Shown piece by piece: positions 33,942-45,540 of a stretch of 64,000 nucleotides of DNA. Below the pieces are notes generated by a model, which saw only the letters and a program-made list of their open reading frames with translations, was not told the DNA's origin and made no database searches. Positions within the stretch are counted from its first letter, which is position 1. Every line of letters begins with the position of its first letter. Location: the NCBI GenBank assembly GCA_964017155.1, contig OZ024861.1, forward strand, positions 16,821,283 to 16,885,282. The letters run 5' to 3'. Source of the stretch: Oasisia sp. SBJ-2009 (lineage: Eukaryota > Annelida > Polychaeta > Sabellida > Siboglinidae). Made by a program: the position numbers and the translations under genes.

Positions 33942-35130
33942 ATCGTATAAGGACAGTGACACTATCTTGCATTATCTTAGAGTTAATATAATGGCAATGA
34001 CAGCAGCATGCTTGATTCAGTTGTGTTAGTGTCTTGATTTTAGTTATGCTGCTAACAAACTCGCCTTGCGTCATGTTTTCAAATAGTAAATTACCATCAG
34101 GGAGATGTCTAAAAGTTCCATTAGCTAGAAGGAATCTTTTCAAACAATCGTTCTTAACGGCAGCCATTTTAATTATGAATGCTCACTTTTAATGTACTGT
34201 ATACAACTTAATTAACATAGGAAAAAATGAGTGATGTTATGACTTATTTATTTATTTATCTATTATTTATTCAATCGACATACTGTGCCTATTATCTTAG
34301 TCTTATTTATTTATGTTTATTTACCAATGCTTGGTTCATATTATTATTTTTATTATATTGTGTCTTGTACATATAACCTTTAAAGGAATATTACTTGTTT
34401 ATTTAGTTTGAATATATTCTATCTGTTTATTGTACTTATTAATATATTTAATGTTGTAACGTTTCTCATTTAATTATTATTATTATTATCATTATTGTTT
34501 GTATTACTAGAATTACATCATATTGTAATACTCTACATGGATCACCAATGTTATTATTGGCATTGTAATGTGTATCTGAAGACACCATCTCTGTTTTAAA
34601 GTAATGTTTATAACGACAATAAACTCTGTTGAATATTGAATCTTGTATGAAATCAATTTGTTCTATCTGTTCTAACATAGAACGTGTCTGTTCAACACAT
34701 GGCTAGCTACGAATGTACTAATTGAACCTACGAATGTTCTTTGAATGAGAGGGTAAATAGATAGATGGGGAACAACAACAAAATTGACTGCCACAGAAAA
34801 GCTCGCTCGCACCAATATATAAGACATATCAACACAATATATATACGTCATATATAAGACATATCAACACAACTACGCTTTATCTAATATTTTCTGACGA
34901 CTTATGTAAACTGTATACTTCCACATAATCAACTCCACAATGTGTTTATTAATTATGTCAGTCAATCGATGATATAGCCGTTTCTTTCATAATCCATATT
35001 TTATTACGTAGCAGCTAACGTCTGTCATCATCAATGGTTATTGCCTTGCTGGTCTTTTATGCTATCTGTTTTAAAGTCGTTATTCAAATTACTATTAATT
35101 GTCATCAATATAAATGATTGATCATACTTA
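33942..35130. other. AT-rich 3' flank of the truncated receptor
   Basis: Non-coding. Blocks here recur behind the intact gene: the motif CTGCCATTTTAATTATGAATG-like near 34163 and 37918, CAACACATGGCTAG near 34694 and 39551, and GGGGAACAACAACAAAATTG near 34768 and 39618. They mark an old duplication of gene plus flank. An AATAAA lies near 34619. Confidence 0.6.
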
Positions 35131-35144
35131 TGAACCGATTTGGA

Positions 35145-35480
35145 CATCAGTCAGACTACACCAACGAAGCCAGCTTTGCAATAGACGTTTTTGTATATAA
35201 TCGACTCCCGGAAAGACTTAGTAAAGAAACATCCAAAATAACATTTCTGAGAGTCTGATTACACATTGAAGATATATAGATTCTTGTAAGAATCTATTCG
35301 ATTGGAATTTATTTTTCGTTATTATTGAATATTGATGTGTTAGAAAAGACGAGGGGTAAATTGTACTCGGTATTTTAGTTATGTAGTAGCAATGTCGTTA
35401 TGTTATGTTGTGTTATGTAAATATTTACCACAATAATTCCCTCTTTGGGGGACTATTAAAGGTTATTGTATTGTATATGC
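35145..35480 (+). mobile_element. 3' end of a CR1/L2-like retrotransposon, copy 1
   Basis: The last 37 codons of a retrotransposon ORF2-type protein (35145-35258) read H-Q-S-D-Y-T-N-E-A then Y-N-R-L-P-E-R-L-S-K-E-T-S, the usual ending style of these proteins, then a ~180-bp 3' UTR. The element ends in a small hairpin-like CCCTCTTTGGGGGACTA and GGTTATTGTATTGTAT, typical of CR1/L2 tails. The 5' extent is uncertain. Duplicate at about 62600-62935. Confidence 0.6.
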
Positions 35481-36199
35481 ATATTAGCAAATTGGTACGT
35501 GGTTGGTTCATCGTAAGTATACTTACATATATTTTCGACGAATTGTCAACGTTCTTCCTGGCAGTATTCTTTACGGCATTGACGAAATGGTAGTGACATT
35601 TGCAGTCGATGAAATGTTGAAAACAGTAGTATATATGTATGTGTTGTTCAGTTCGTTACAGGATAGTCATAATATAATAAGCCCGCAAACACAGGATTTG
35701 AGACCTTTTCTCTGCAATAGCCCCGTGTGCCGCCGTATCTTCGTATCAGGGGTGAGCAAAATCGTAACATAAATTTGAGTTAATTCGGCCTCGACTAAAT
35801 ATTACTACCTAATTAATGGCACATTTTGCATCCACGTATTTTAACTGTTGCATATTATGACGTGTATGTTAGCATCAATAATATAAGTAATAACGAGAAA
35901 ACGGAGAAGTAGTAATATTTGTTATTATGAGGACTTCAACTGTTATCTACGTAAAGTGATATACCTGTTCCCTGCTGTTGAAGCATTATTACACGGCATG
36001 GAAGTATGTGATTCTGCTAAGAAGCATAAGACGCATTCACCAGCGTTGGTAGTCGATGAGCGTGTTAGGTGGGTGATTCGATAACGGAAAACTGTCGGGA
36101 GACCGTACATTTAACATAGCGACCGTATCGATTATGTTAATGTCTCCGTACAAAGGCCAACTAATCCACACTTGCTTTTGATTCTTCCGGACAAGGGCA
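35481..36199. other. Intergenic, nothing recognised
   Basis: AT-rich non-coding sequence; frames of up to 89 codons show no domain. It is repeated almost unchanged at about 62940-63660. Confidence 0.6.
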
Positions 36200-36475
36200 G
36201 TTCAGTTCTAGGTGATGAAATGGTACAGCGTTACGCTGCATCGAAGGGATACAGCTAATTGTGTTTATATGCTAAAAAAAAGTGTTAACTTGATACACTC
36301 ACTAAAACAGATGTTACGAAAACAAGTATGATTTCTACATCACGTACACGGATAACTTGGACTATGGCATGTGAAGAGATAAGTATTCCGCAGACCGTAT
36401 GCCGATTGCGACGTGTGTCTGTATCATTAGTTATATTATAATACCTTGCGTGTTTATTTGGAAAACAAGTGACGT

Positions 36476-37498
36476 ATGGTTACAACAGTGATCGACGTGA
36501 TGGATAATAGTACTAATTCTACCATTCTCTTTAGCAATGAATTCAGCGATATTATGAACACGAAAGACTACGCTGGCGTAAAATCGACGGTAATCAGTGT
36601 AATAATCATATTGAACATTATTACGAACTCGCTCGTGATCGCTGTTATCGCACGTTACCCTCAGTTACGTGAAGATCGCACGACCCTTTTCATGTTCTCG
36701 CTGTCGGTGTCCGACCTCGCTGCCGGGTGTACCTTCATGCCCATCAGCGCCGCCCTGTGCTCCAGGGCAACGCCGGAAGTCGCCGAAATGGTTGGCCTCC
36801 TTCCGAAAATACACGCCTATATGATGTGGTGGTTTGCGTTCAACTCGATGCATAGTCTGTGTTGGCTGACAATCTCCAAAGCGATCGCCATCCTGAACCC
36901 TTTTAAAGTCGAGCAACTACTCGCTCATAAGCGCTGCTACTTCATCATTGGAGCGTTCTGGGTTATAGGTTGTATGCTTGCTACGATAAATGTCACAGCG
37001 TTAAATGTCATAACGTGGAATACAGAAGTGTGCGTATATCGCATACCGAACGAAAGAACCATGAAGGCGGGTACCATGACATTCTTCGTAATAGCCGTGA
37101 TACTACCGGTCTCTTTAATCATATATTGCACAATACGCATATTTATCGTGGTACTGCGTACTCATCGGCAGATTTCAGTCCTCGAACAGTCGGTTACAGT
37201 TGGTAACAACGCCTTCGGAAACAACGGTTTCGTCACTGTTCAAGCAATACGATCATCCCGAAATATAATCATCATTTGTATCGTGTCACTACTGCTCAGC
37301 ACACCTAACCTAGCCTTTGCTGTTCTAGATAATATCACGAAAACACCATTTCCAGATGTGTTTAGTTTCGCCTGTGTGTGGTTGTTTGAATCAAACACAT
37401 TTCTGAATAGTCTACTGTATATAACTCTGTTCAAGTTAGTAGGACAAAACGTCGTTCACATGTTGTATGCAATAGTCGCCTATATCCGCGCACGATGA
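36476..37498 (+). CDS. Intronless class A (rhodopsin-type) G-protein-coupled receptor, 340 residues
   Basis: Seven hydrophobic segments: ~37-60, 70-95, 115-140, 152-175, 198-226, 259-284 and 296-321. Class A landmarks present are N51 (1.50), D80 (2.50) in S-L-S-V-S-D-L, W162 (4.50), P211 (5.50), P277 (6.50) and N-S-L-L-Y at 311-315 in place of N-P-x-x-Y. The D-R-Y position is S-K-A (134-136), shared with the paralogue at 33336. The usual Cys 3.25 is Pro110, so the extracellular disulfide may instead involve C95 and C186. Two N-glycosylation sequons (N11, N14) sit before segment 1. An in-frame ATG at 36500 is an alternative start, just before those sequons. Ligand unknown; an orphan or chemosensory role is an inference from the clustered, intronless, fast-decaying family. 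The 5' flank is shared with paralogues. Confidence 0.9.
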   Translation: MVTTVIDVMDNSTNSTILFSNEFSDIMNTKDYAGVKSTVISVIIILNIITNSLVIAVIARYPQLREDRTTLFMFSLSVSDLAAGCTFMPISAALCSRATPEVAEMVGLLPKIHAYMMWWFAFNSMHSLCWLTISKAIAILNPFKVEQLLAHKRCYFIIGAFWVIGCMLATINVTALNVITWNTEVCVYRIPNERTMKAGTMTFFVIAVILPVSLIIYCTIRIFIVVLRTHRQISVLEQSVTVGNNAFGNNGFVTVQAIRSSRNIIIICIVSLLLSTPNLAFAVLDNITKTPFPDVFSFACVWLFESNTFLNSLLYITLFKLVGQNVVHMLYAIVAYIRAR

Positions 37499-38807
37499 TA
37501 TCAGTAGCAAAACGATCGAATGATAATACTTGTAACTTGTACATCCCATGGGATTTTGTTCCGTTTTGGTGACGTTGTCGTAAAATGTATTTTAAGTTGT
37601 AAACAATAGCTTAGCCAATCTATCTTACTTTATAGACATGTCAGCGTTGTAACAAATTTGGTTTCGCTTAATTAATAATAATTTGCGACTGATACTGCAC
37701 ACCTGCGCGGTATTATTAGTTTAGGTATAACTTAAATTAAATGTATTTGCCTACGTATTATTTACAAAGATGGCAACAGCATGCTTGTTATTTGTCTTTG
37801 GTGTGATTTTATCTATGCGTCTTGTGTCAAGTTATGTAACATGAAATTCCCACATGGACATGTCTATAGGTTCCAGTAAGTAGACATAACCTTGACAAAA
37901 AATCGTTTATTCCCACTGCCATTTTAATTATGAATGATACTGTTTAGTGCACAACACAATTCACGTAGGACGAATTGTGTGGTGTCATGACTTACTTATT
38001 TATTTATATTATTTATTCAATCGACATAGTTAGATAATCATTTTTATTTACCTATGTTTACCCATGTTTATTATAATTGATATTATACTAGGTCTTATAA
38101 AAAACGTTTAAAGAAATATTTCTTGCTTATTTGTTGTATGTTCTACCTATTTATTGTACTTATTTGTATAATACTTCTTTTATTAATTCTAATTATTTTA
38201 ATGCTGATTATTTTTATAATTGCTATTATTATTGTTATTTTAACAGGTCTTATCAACTGTATCATGGATCTGTTTCACTAACATTTGTAAGTGCTCTCAA
38301 CACCGAATTTTATACATAAAATCGGAAGTACTCCTTAAGTAGGATCAAAATGAAAATTTGCGTTTCACAATCATTTCATCCTGTTTCCGGTCCATAAAAA
38401 TGCACCTAGAAAAGCAAATGTCTAAGAGTACGCTATTCACTGACCTACATTAAAGGTATTAGTTATATAGAGATCAGTGATGTCATACAACCCTTTGAAA
38501 CAAAAAATATACATGACAAACAGGTAGAATTCGCTAACTGTATATTAATTGAAGTCCACTTTCATGCAGATATTATACAGTTGTCGACAGCCAAATACGT
38601 TTTCAAAAAGTTAGCGAGTATAAGTGTGCTAAACTAAGACTTGTCTACACGACATTAGCGTCTTGACCCGTTGACGCAACATACGAGTTTGTCTGAGGTT
38701 CAAGCTTGTTGTGGTATATACTTCAGTGTATGAGTACATATAGGCTGAATCAAAGGTAAACTGCAATCACGTAAACTGAAATGTTTCAACAGCGACGCTC
38801 CCACTAA
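37499..38807. other. AT-rich 3' flank of the receptor
   Basis: Non-coding. Carries the diverged flank homology also seen behind the truncated receptor (CAGCATGCTTG at about 37779, CTTATTTATTTATATTATTTATTCAATCG at about 37995). No clear AATAAA is found close to the stop codon. Confidence 0.6.
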
Positions 38808-38819
38808 ATGTTTACACAG

Positions 38820-38844
38820 GGTGTGCGTGTGTGTGTCTGTGTGT

Positions 38845-38886
<42 letters not shown>

Positions 38887-39053
38887 GTGTGCGTGTGCGT
38901 GTGCGCGTGTGCGGGTGGGCGTGTGGGCGTGTGCGTGTGTGTGAGTGCGCGTGTATGTGCCTGTGTTTGTGCGTGATTGCGTGTGTGTGTGCGTGCGTGC
39001 GTGCGTGCGTGTGTGTGATGTGAGTGTGTGTATATATATATATATATATATAA

Positions 39054-39094
<41 letters not shown>
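38820..39094. repeat. Compound GT / GC-GT / TA microsatellite
   Basis: A GT run (about 38820-38880) passes into GCGTGTGC-type variants, a TGCG run, a TA run (39031-39066) and a second GT run (39067-39094). It produces spurious His-Thr and Cys-Val frames on both strands. Confidence 0.97.
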
Positions 39095-39097
<3 letters not shown>

Positions 39098-39796
39098 CAA
39101 TAATGCGTCGGGTGCTTTTATACGATTGCGTTTTAAATATTTGCCCGGCAAGTACAAAGTCATAATTTGTTGACAAATTATCGGTGAGGCGTATTTTTAA
39201 ATAATATATTAAATGCTTGTTTTACCAAATTGTACCAACTGTATAGATTATCGAATAGCATGATGGCAAAAATGCTTCGTAGCTTACGATTTCCTTAAGG
39301 ATCAAATTAGTGGAACGCATTTTGAATTTTCTTCTTACATTTTTCTGTTTATGGGTGGGTTTACCTTAAGAGTTCTTTATCTTGATGAAATGGTCCCCAG
39401 GATCACCAATCTTACTCCTGGGATTATAATGCGTAATTGAAGACAAAGTTATATGTTTTTGATATAATGCTTAAAAAGGGCAGTAGCGTGTTTTGAATCT
39501 TGAATGAAATACATTTATTCTAGTTGGCCTAACCTAGAACTTGTTTACTCAACACATGGCTAGGTACAAATGTGGGAATTGAACCTACGCATTTTCATAG
39601 AATGGGACGGTAAAGAGATGGGGAACAACAACAAAATTGGCTGCCACAGAGAAGCTGGCTCGCAACATTGCTGGTAGTCATATAATTATACGATAGATCA
39701 GGCCATCTATATAGGCTGATACGCCTTGCTCAACCTTTGCTGACGAATTGTATAAGATATAGACTTCCACAGCACCAATTTCACAATGTGTTTGTT
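39095..39796. other. Receptor-cluster flank, no gene
   Basis: Non-coding. From about 39400 it aligns with 34530-34930 (GATCACCAAT, CATGGCTAG, GGGGAACAACAACAAAATTGGC), the older duplicated flank. Confidence 0.6.
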
Positions 39797-40325
39797 ATCC
39801 TCAGTATGGGACCCCTGCGAAGTGGTGGATATCACCAAACTGGAGATGGCTCAACGTCGAGGGGCACGATGTCTCAAAGTCCGTTACCAGAGCAGACCCA
39901 GTGTTAATGAGATACTCTATAAAACGTTAGGATAGAATAACATTTACTCTGCTCTACAAAATAGAAACAACCAAATCGCCGTCAACAAGTCCGACTGCCT
40001 CCTGCGCAGCGCCTCTCGTGACACCCAGCAGCACACTCCTTCCACGGCACCACCAGCTTCACCACCAACTACCGACAACACTCATTCTTCACAATAACCA
40101 CAAAGGAATGAAACAAACTCTCAGCAAACGCTGTAGCAGTATGCATGATTGACGCTTTTAAGGCTCAACTTGCCACCCTATTCATCTAGACTCTTAAACA
40201 ATCTCATTGTATATATTCTCACCATAACGTATACTCGTTTTGTGTGTTTCTTCTTTCTATCCCTTGGCAATAATGTTCACCATGTTGAATGCGTCAAGTG
40301 TCTGGTGGAAGTAAAAGCCTATGTT
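39797..40325 (+). mobile_element. 3' fragment of a second non-LTR retrotransposon
   Basis: Frames read S-S-V-W-D-P, L-E-M-A-Q-R-R-G-A-R-C, then after frame changes Y-R-Q-H-S-F-F, K-E-stop-N-K-L-S-A-N-A-V and D-A-F-K-A-Q-L-A-T-L-F-I-stop. This is the standard C-terminal end of Jockey/CR1-type reverse transcriptases (the usual E-W-N has become E-stop-N). It interrupts the duplicated flank: 39763-39797 continues as 34912 onward, and flank homology resumes at about 40330, matching 34990. The element is dead, with stops and shifts throughout. Confidence 0.75.
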
Positions 40326-41866
40326 CCACACAATCCATATTTTATTACGCAACAGGGAACCTCCGTCATCAAGGCCTATTGCCTGCCTAGTCTTCTATAC
40401 AACCATAATACAACACAGATGTTAGCCACGTCACAAGGTTGTATTAAATTGTGACATCGCTTACGACAAAACCGTTCTGTTGCTTATTTGTGATATGTGA
40501 CCAACCAATTATTCACACATCTACCTCACCTGATATAAATGTAAACGAAGTAACAAAAATATATTAGAATAAATACATGGGTGCGTGGATCTTTTATCCT
40601 TATTATATTTAATTTGAATATATGTTTGCTTATTATCTGCAAAGTTTCACCATTTATTTATTATTAGCAAAGATGGTTGCATCATGTTTGTCTCAGTGTG
40701 GCCAAACTTTCTTCAATGTCGTTTGAATTATGCAGTTGACATACTTGTCGTGGTAAAAGAGCGGATGGGAAAAACAACGAACTGGTCGGCTATGAAGAAA
40801 TTAGCTCGCTCTACTGCTGTTCAACATATAGACGAAAGATCAATCTACCCCCACTGATACATATTGCATAACCTTTGTCGACGTCTAGTATAAAAGAGAC
40901 ACATTTACATCATAAACCCTTGGTTTACAGTGATAATTCTAATGAATAGTAATAACCTACAGCCACGACGACTGTTCTACCTTGCGGTCCTCTGTACGGC
41001 AGCAACGAACTGGCAGCAGATGTCTGTGAAAAGACGCTACGTCGTTACAGGCTACGTCTATACGTTGTTCAGTTGAGATGCAACGTCGATTAATAGTTCG
41101 TGCACATTAAAGGAGCCGAAGGTCGGAACTTGACATTTCCTGGCCAATTAGCCTTTGTGAGGTTGTCTACTTGGGAAGATAGTGGTATAATTGCAGTTAT
41201 GAGATTGTTAAATCGCTGAGAAATATCGATTTTCGCAATGTTGCTATACAACAACGCATGCCTGACATTTGCTTGTTTATTTGACACTGATCCTTGCTGA
41301 CGAATTACAGTTCCGCTTTGTGTGCGCATGATCGCCCAATACTAAACCGATACGGCAACGTAATACAGCACTGAACTGATATTGTGTTAAAGGCAAACAA
41401 ATGTCAATGTTTTGCTGATACGGGCCTAAAAAGATAATAACAAGTAACAACTTCCACCAACAATCATGTTTTTAACGTCAACGGTTTACCATACGTTTTT
41501 TAGAACACATAGTCCTAGAAAGTCTATAGACTACGCCATCTTAGAAAAAGAATAACGTAGTGGAGTCGAATTGGTCGGCGTGAACTGTACATACTAACGT
41601 TTACTAGGACTGGATACTGCGCTATATAAGAACTTGCCTTTTTTTTTTTACTTTCTGACCTAACCATAAAAACGACCACCAACATCCACCAAACTTCTCC
41701 TCACGTATCATACATACATATACATACACTATCTTACAAAAAATCACTTGCATTCCTTTAACGAAGAAAATTCATAATAGAAACGCGCAATTCTCGGCGG
41801 ATGACAACTCGACACATTCGGCTACACGCAGCAGCACCGATGCCACCGTTTAATAGTCGCTGTAAC
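40326..41866. other. Receptor-cluster flank, no gene
   Basis: Non-coding. 40770-40920 is a third, more diverged copy of the flank at 34770 and 39620 (GGGAAAAACAACGAACTGG, AATTAGCTCGCTC). 41140-41200 matches 45235-45294 (TTAGCCTTT, AGGTTGTC, GTGG/TATAATTGCAG). Confidence 0.55.
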
Positions 41867-43645
41867 AAGTTAGCTTTACACAAAATACTGTTAGCCGGCG
41901 CGTTTGTGCGCGCGAATATTTATAATTCTAAACTTTACTTACTGCATTCGCACGCGCGAAATAGTTTAATTAATTATAAAAAAAATTGTATAATAATTAC
42001 TTATTAATTAGTACTATGATCTGAAGGAAATAATAAGTTGTGTGTATAATGTAATACTAATACAGCGCCACATCCATAATTATTTGTGGCGCATCACAAC
42101 ATACTGCTAATAAAAGGTTATATAGTAAGAAGAATTCTACTCACAGGTAATATCTTAAAATAAATAATACAAATATATGTATCTATATAATTAACTAAGA
42201 TTACCTATTTGTCATAAAATTCACAATCATAATAATACATCTAGCAAATACAGTAAAACCTATCTCGGGCGACGTCTGTCATGAACGACCACTCGTCTTT
42301 GTCGATTGTTTTCGTAGCTACGGTTCGTTTCTAATTAAAATGTACCCACAACGAACGACTGCTTGACAAAACACAACCAGCGACCACACACATTGTTCAA
42401 ACGATCGTTGCTTTTACTTGTTAGCAGCGACCGGATATGGTGCCGACCTGAGACATGTAGAGGTTAAGCAGTCTTTACATAGTTCACTCAGCGTTAAATA
42501 GTAAACATGTAATATAACTAAGACGACAGCAGAGTCTTTTCAATGGTATAATTATTCAAATGGGTCGTATTTTTTTATTTGGTGACCTATCGTTCGTGAT
42601 TTAGTGAAAATGACGTGTCAGCGGCGCATGCTACGATTGTCGCCGACATAGATTGCAGCAATTCGAAAACCCGCTCTTGTAAACATATATATATTACTTG
42701 GATACTCTTGATTTAATTAATTAGAAAATGTAGCAAATCGATTACACAAGAGAAACGAAATTAAAATGACTGTGTTGTTATCGTCATGTTGTCGCCCGAA
42801 ATATAATATGATTTATAGGTATGGAAATTACGTGTTGTTCGACGGTGCCACATCGTTGTTTTAACAATATTTTTATAAACGTCCCGCGTGTGTTGCGAGC
42901 ACGCAAGTTTATGTTAGCTAAGCGATGTTTTTAACAATAATAACTAAAACAATAACATGTTAATATCATTTGTAAATGCGACGAAACCTACTTTTTCTAA
43001 TACCACATGTTTCCCATATACTATTCATATTCTGTTTACATTTCCGTGATTTATTGTACCGATAATTAATAAAGTGTTTTGTTCAAAATTATTATTACCT
43101 ATCTGATGGTGGTGGAAATATAATTCATAAATATAAAATAAGCTTGAGTTATATTTTCTTATGCATAATATGTGTGTATGTGATCAATATAAATTACTGC
43201 TACGTCGTAATTACTTTAATTATTTTACCATTAAAATTATGTATTACTATGAACCATACCTTTATATTCATTTATCACAAGTGTTGTTATGGAATTTGTA
43301 TGGCATTTGTACGACTAATAGGTTATTTTAGTTAATTATTTAGGCAAATGTATTTTTATTATGTATTTTAAAATATTCCCTGTGAGTAGTATTCTAATTA
43401 TTGTATACTTTTTTAATACCAATATATTGTAAAGGACTACAAGCAATTATGGATGTGGCGCTATATGAAATAAAATATCATTACGATTATTATAATAACA
43501 TTTATAAAAAAATTTGCAGATCATAGTTCTGATAATAATTAATGTTATTTTATTTATACGTAATTAAACTATTTGTTATGGGAATTCAGTAAGAAAAGCA
43601 CGCACAAACGCGTCATCTAAAGGTAGTTTGTGTAAAGCTAACTTA
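41867..43645. mobile_element. DNA element with ~210-bp imperfect terminal inverted repeats
   Basis: 41867-42085 and 43440-43645 are inverted copies of each other: AAGTTAGCTTTACACAAA, GCGTTTGTGCG, AATAGTTTAATTA, ACTATGATCTG and AGCGCCACATCCATAATT recur in the same order on opposite strands. The loop is ~1.35 kb, AT-rich and without a transposase. This fits a non-autonomous DNA transposon or fold-back element. Outer boundaries and target-site duplication could not be fixed. Confidence 0.6.
42251..42297 (+). mobile_element. pogo/Tigger-like transposon end nested in the inverted-repeat element
   Basis: TA followed by CAGTAAAACCTATCTCGGGC, then GAACGACCACTCG, resembles the terminal repeat of pogo-like TA-targeting elements. 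The matching opposite end (GGTTTTACTG then TA) was not found nearby, so only one end is supported. Confidence 0.35.
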
Positions 43646-44489
43646 TATAGCAATGTTACGGTAACGGCGGCCGCCGAAGAAATTGCCGTAGATATCTGCC
43701 CGTTTGTTTTGTGAGTTTTCTTCGCAAGTGAATTTTATTCGTAACCTGGTATATGCATATGTATGTAAGCTATGGCAGGAGAAGTCTGGCGGCTGTTGGT
43801 GGTCGTTTTCATGGTCAAGTCACTCCAGCCGGTCGTCTGGTATCCGCATTGACACTGTGTCTATGACTGTCAATTCCAGCGAATCCAATGGACCAGTGTT
43901 CCAGTTTCTGGTCGATTCAAACGGTAACAAAACATAAAGCTCACAGATACTGCATTTCCTTGTACTGCTGCTACAGCCGTATGAGGAACAGTGTGGCATA
44001 TTGCTATCGAGAAGGTTTCGTTGTAAACCGACATAAGGCACCGCTTGGGCCTTGGCTCTCCTTTGTTATGAACCAGCCGTCGAATCGCTGACGCAGTATT
44101 TTTTCCAAAATGCAAATAGAAGCTGGTTTTTGATTGCCTGCAATGGCCAAGATGGTCCCATTCATGGTATGGGTGGTTTTGCTAGATAAATCCACTTTAA
44201 GACCACTTTCTGAGTAAATCACTGATGTAAAAAAAACGTGATTGTAGATGCAAGTGGTTAGTTTGTGTTAACCCTTTTAGGAGCACGAAACTGTTGCCTT
44301 TTTTGTCCTTAAAGCTACATCGGAGGAACAGAGCTAATTCGATGTATACGTTAAATAAATATAAACACAGTTAATTTGACTAAATTACTTAAACATATGT
44401 TGCGAAAACTCGAATACATTATGTACACCGACAAGTTGGACGGTGCCATATAGAGAGAGAAGTGTTGCTGATAACCTGCGTGTTGAATT
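43646..44489. other. Spacer ending in the 5' flank of the third receptor copy
   Basis: Apart from the possible THAP remnant it is non-coding. From about 44320 (GGAGGAACAGAGCTAATTCGATG, ACACCGACAAGTTGGACGG) it aligns with the flanks upstream of 33336 and 36476. Confidence 0.5.
43873..43999 (-). pseudogene. Possible THAP-type zinc-finger remnant
   Basis: The reverse strand reads M-P-H-C-S-S-Y-G-C, the C-x4-C opening usual in THAP domains. After a frame change it gives V-S-F-M-F, Y-R-L-N-R-P-E and V-H-W-I-R-W, reminiscent of the F-H-R-F-P...N-R-P-E...W part. The frame change and a stop soon after mean it is not functional. The match is by eye over ~45 residues, and the downstream C-x2-H was not found. 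Confidence 0.25.
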
Positions 44490-45077
<588 letters not shown>

Positions 45078-45294
45078 CAAGGATTTCTACGATATCATTA
45101 ACATGAACGAATATTCTGACATAATATCGACGGTTATCTGTATAATAATCATATTGGACGTGATTATGAACTAGCTCATGATTGTTGTGATTCCACCTAT
45201 TCAGGTTCTCGCTGTCGGTGTCCGACCTCGCTGCTGGGTGGCAAGTTAGCCTTTCTAAGGTTGTCCATAATTGACAAATGGTGGCATAATTGCA

Positions 45295-45540
45295 GGAAGG
45301 CCTGAAACGAAAGAGCAGACATGTCGCAAGTTCAATATGAAAACGAAACCACAAAGCAGCTAACAGGCAATGGTCGCATCATATAATCATTGATGTTGAG
45401 CTAGCTACATACATTGTACGTCCTACAAAGCGTATTACACTACAGAGTAAATCTAGACTTTATGCGAACGAACGTCTTTTATCGCATTGAATGGCATATA
45501 ATGCTTCAGATACATCTTTGCGCAGCCTGCATACAGCCCT
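45295..45540. repeat. Array B leading partial unit
   Basis: The last ~246 bp of a unit, joined directly to receptor-cluster flank sequence at 45294/45295. Confidence 0.95.

Larger units (their letters stand above)
28190..36519. repeat. Left copy of a >8-kb segmental duplication
   Basis: From about 28190 (GTCGTCCCATAATAC) to the receptor start at about 36519, the text is repeated in the same order and orientation at about 55410-64000. It covers the array end, E-box block, microsatellite, retrotransposon fragment and the first truncated receptor. Differences are scattered substitutions plus a handful of indels. The offset is ~27,210 bp before the microsatellite and ~27,477 bp after it. Confidence 0.95.

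Noticed and set aside
38700..39176. His-Thr and Cys-Val rich open frames
   Set aside because: Translations of the GT/TA microsatellite on both strands.
41090..41329. 79-codon reverse-strand frame containing G-T-V-I-R-Q as in the microgene
   Set aside because: Only six residues match, with no flanking nucleotide similarity; coincidence.
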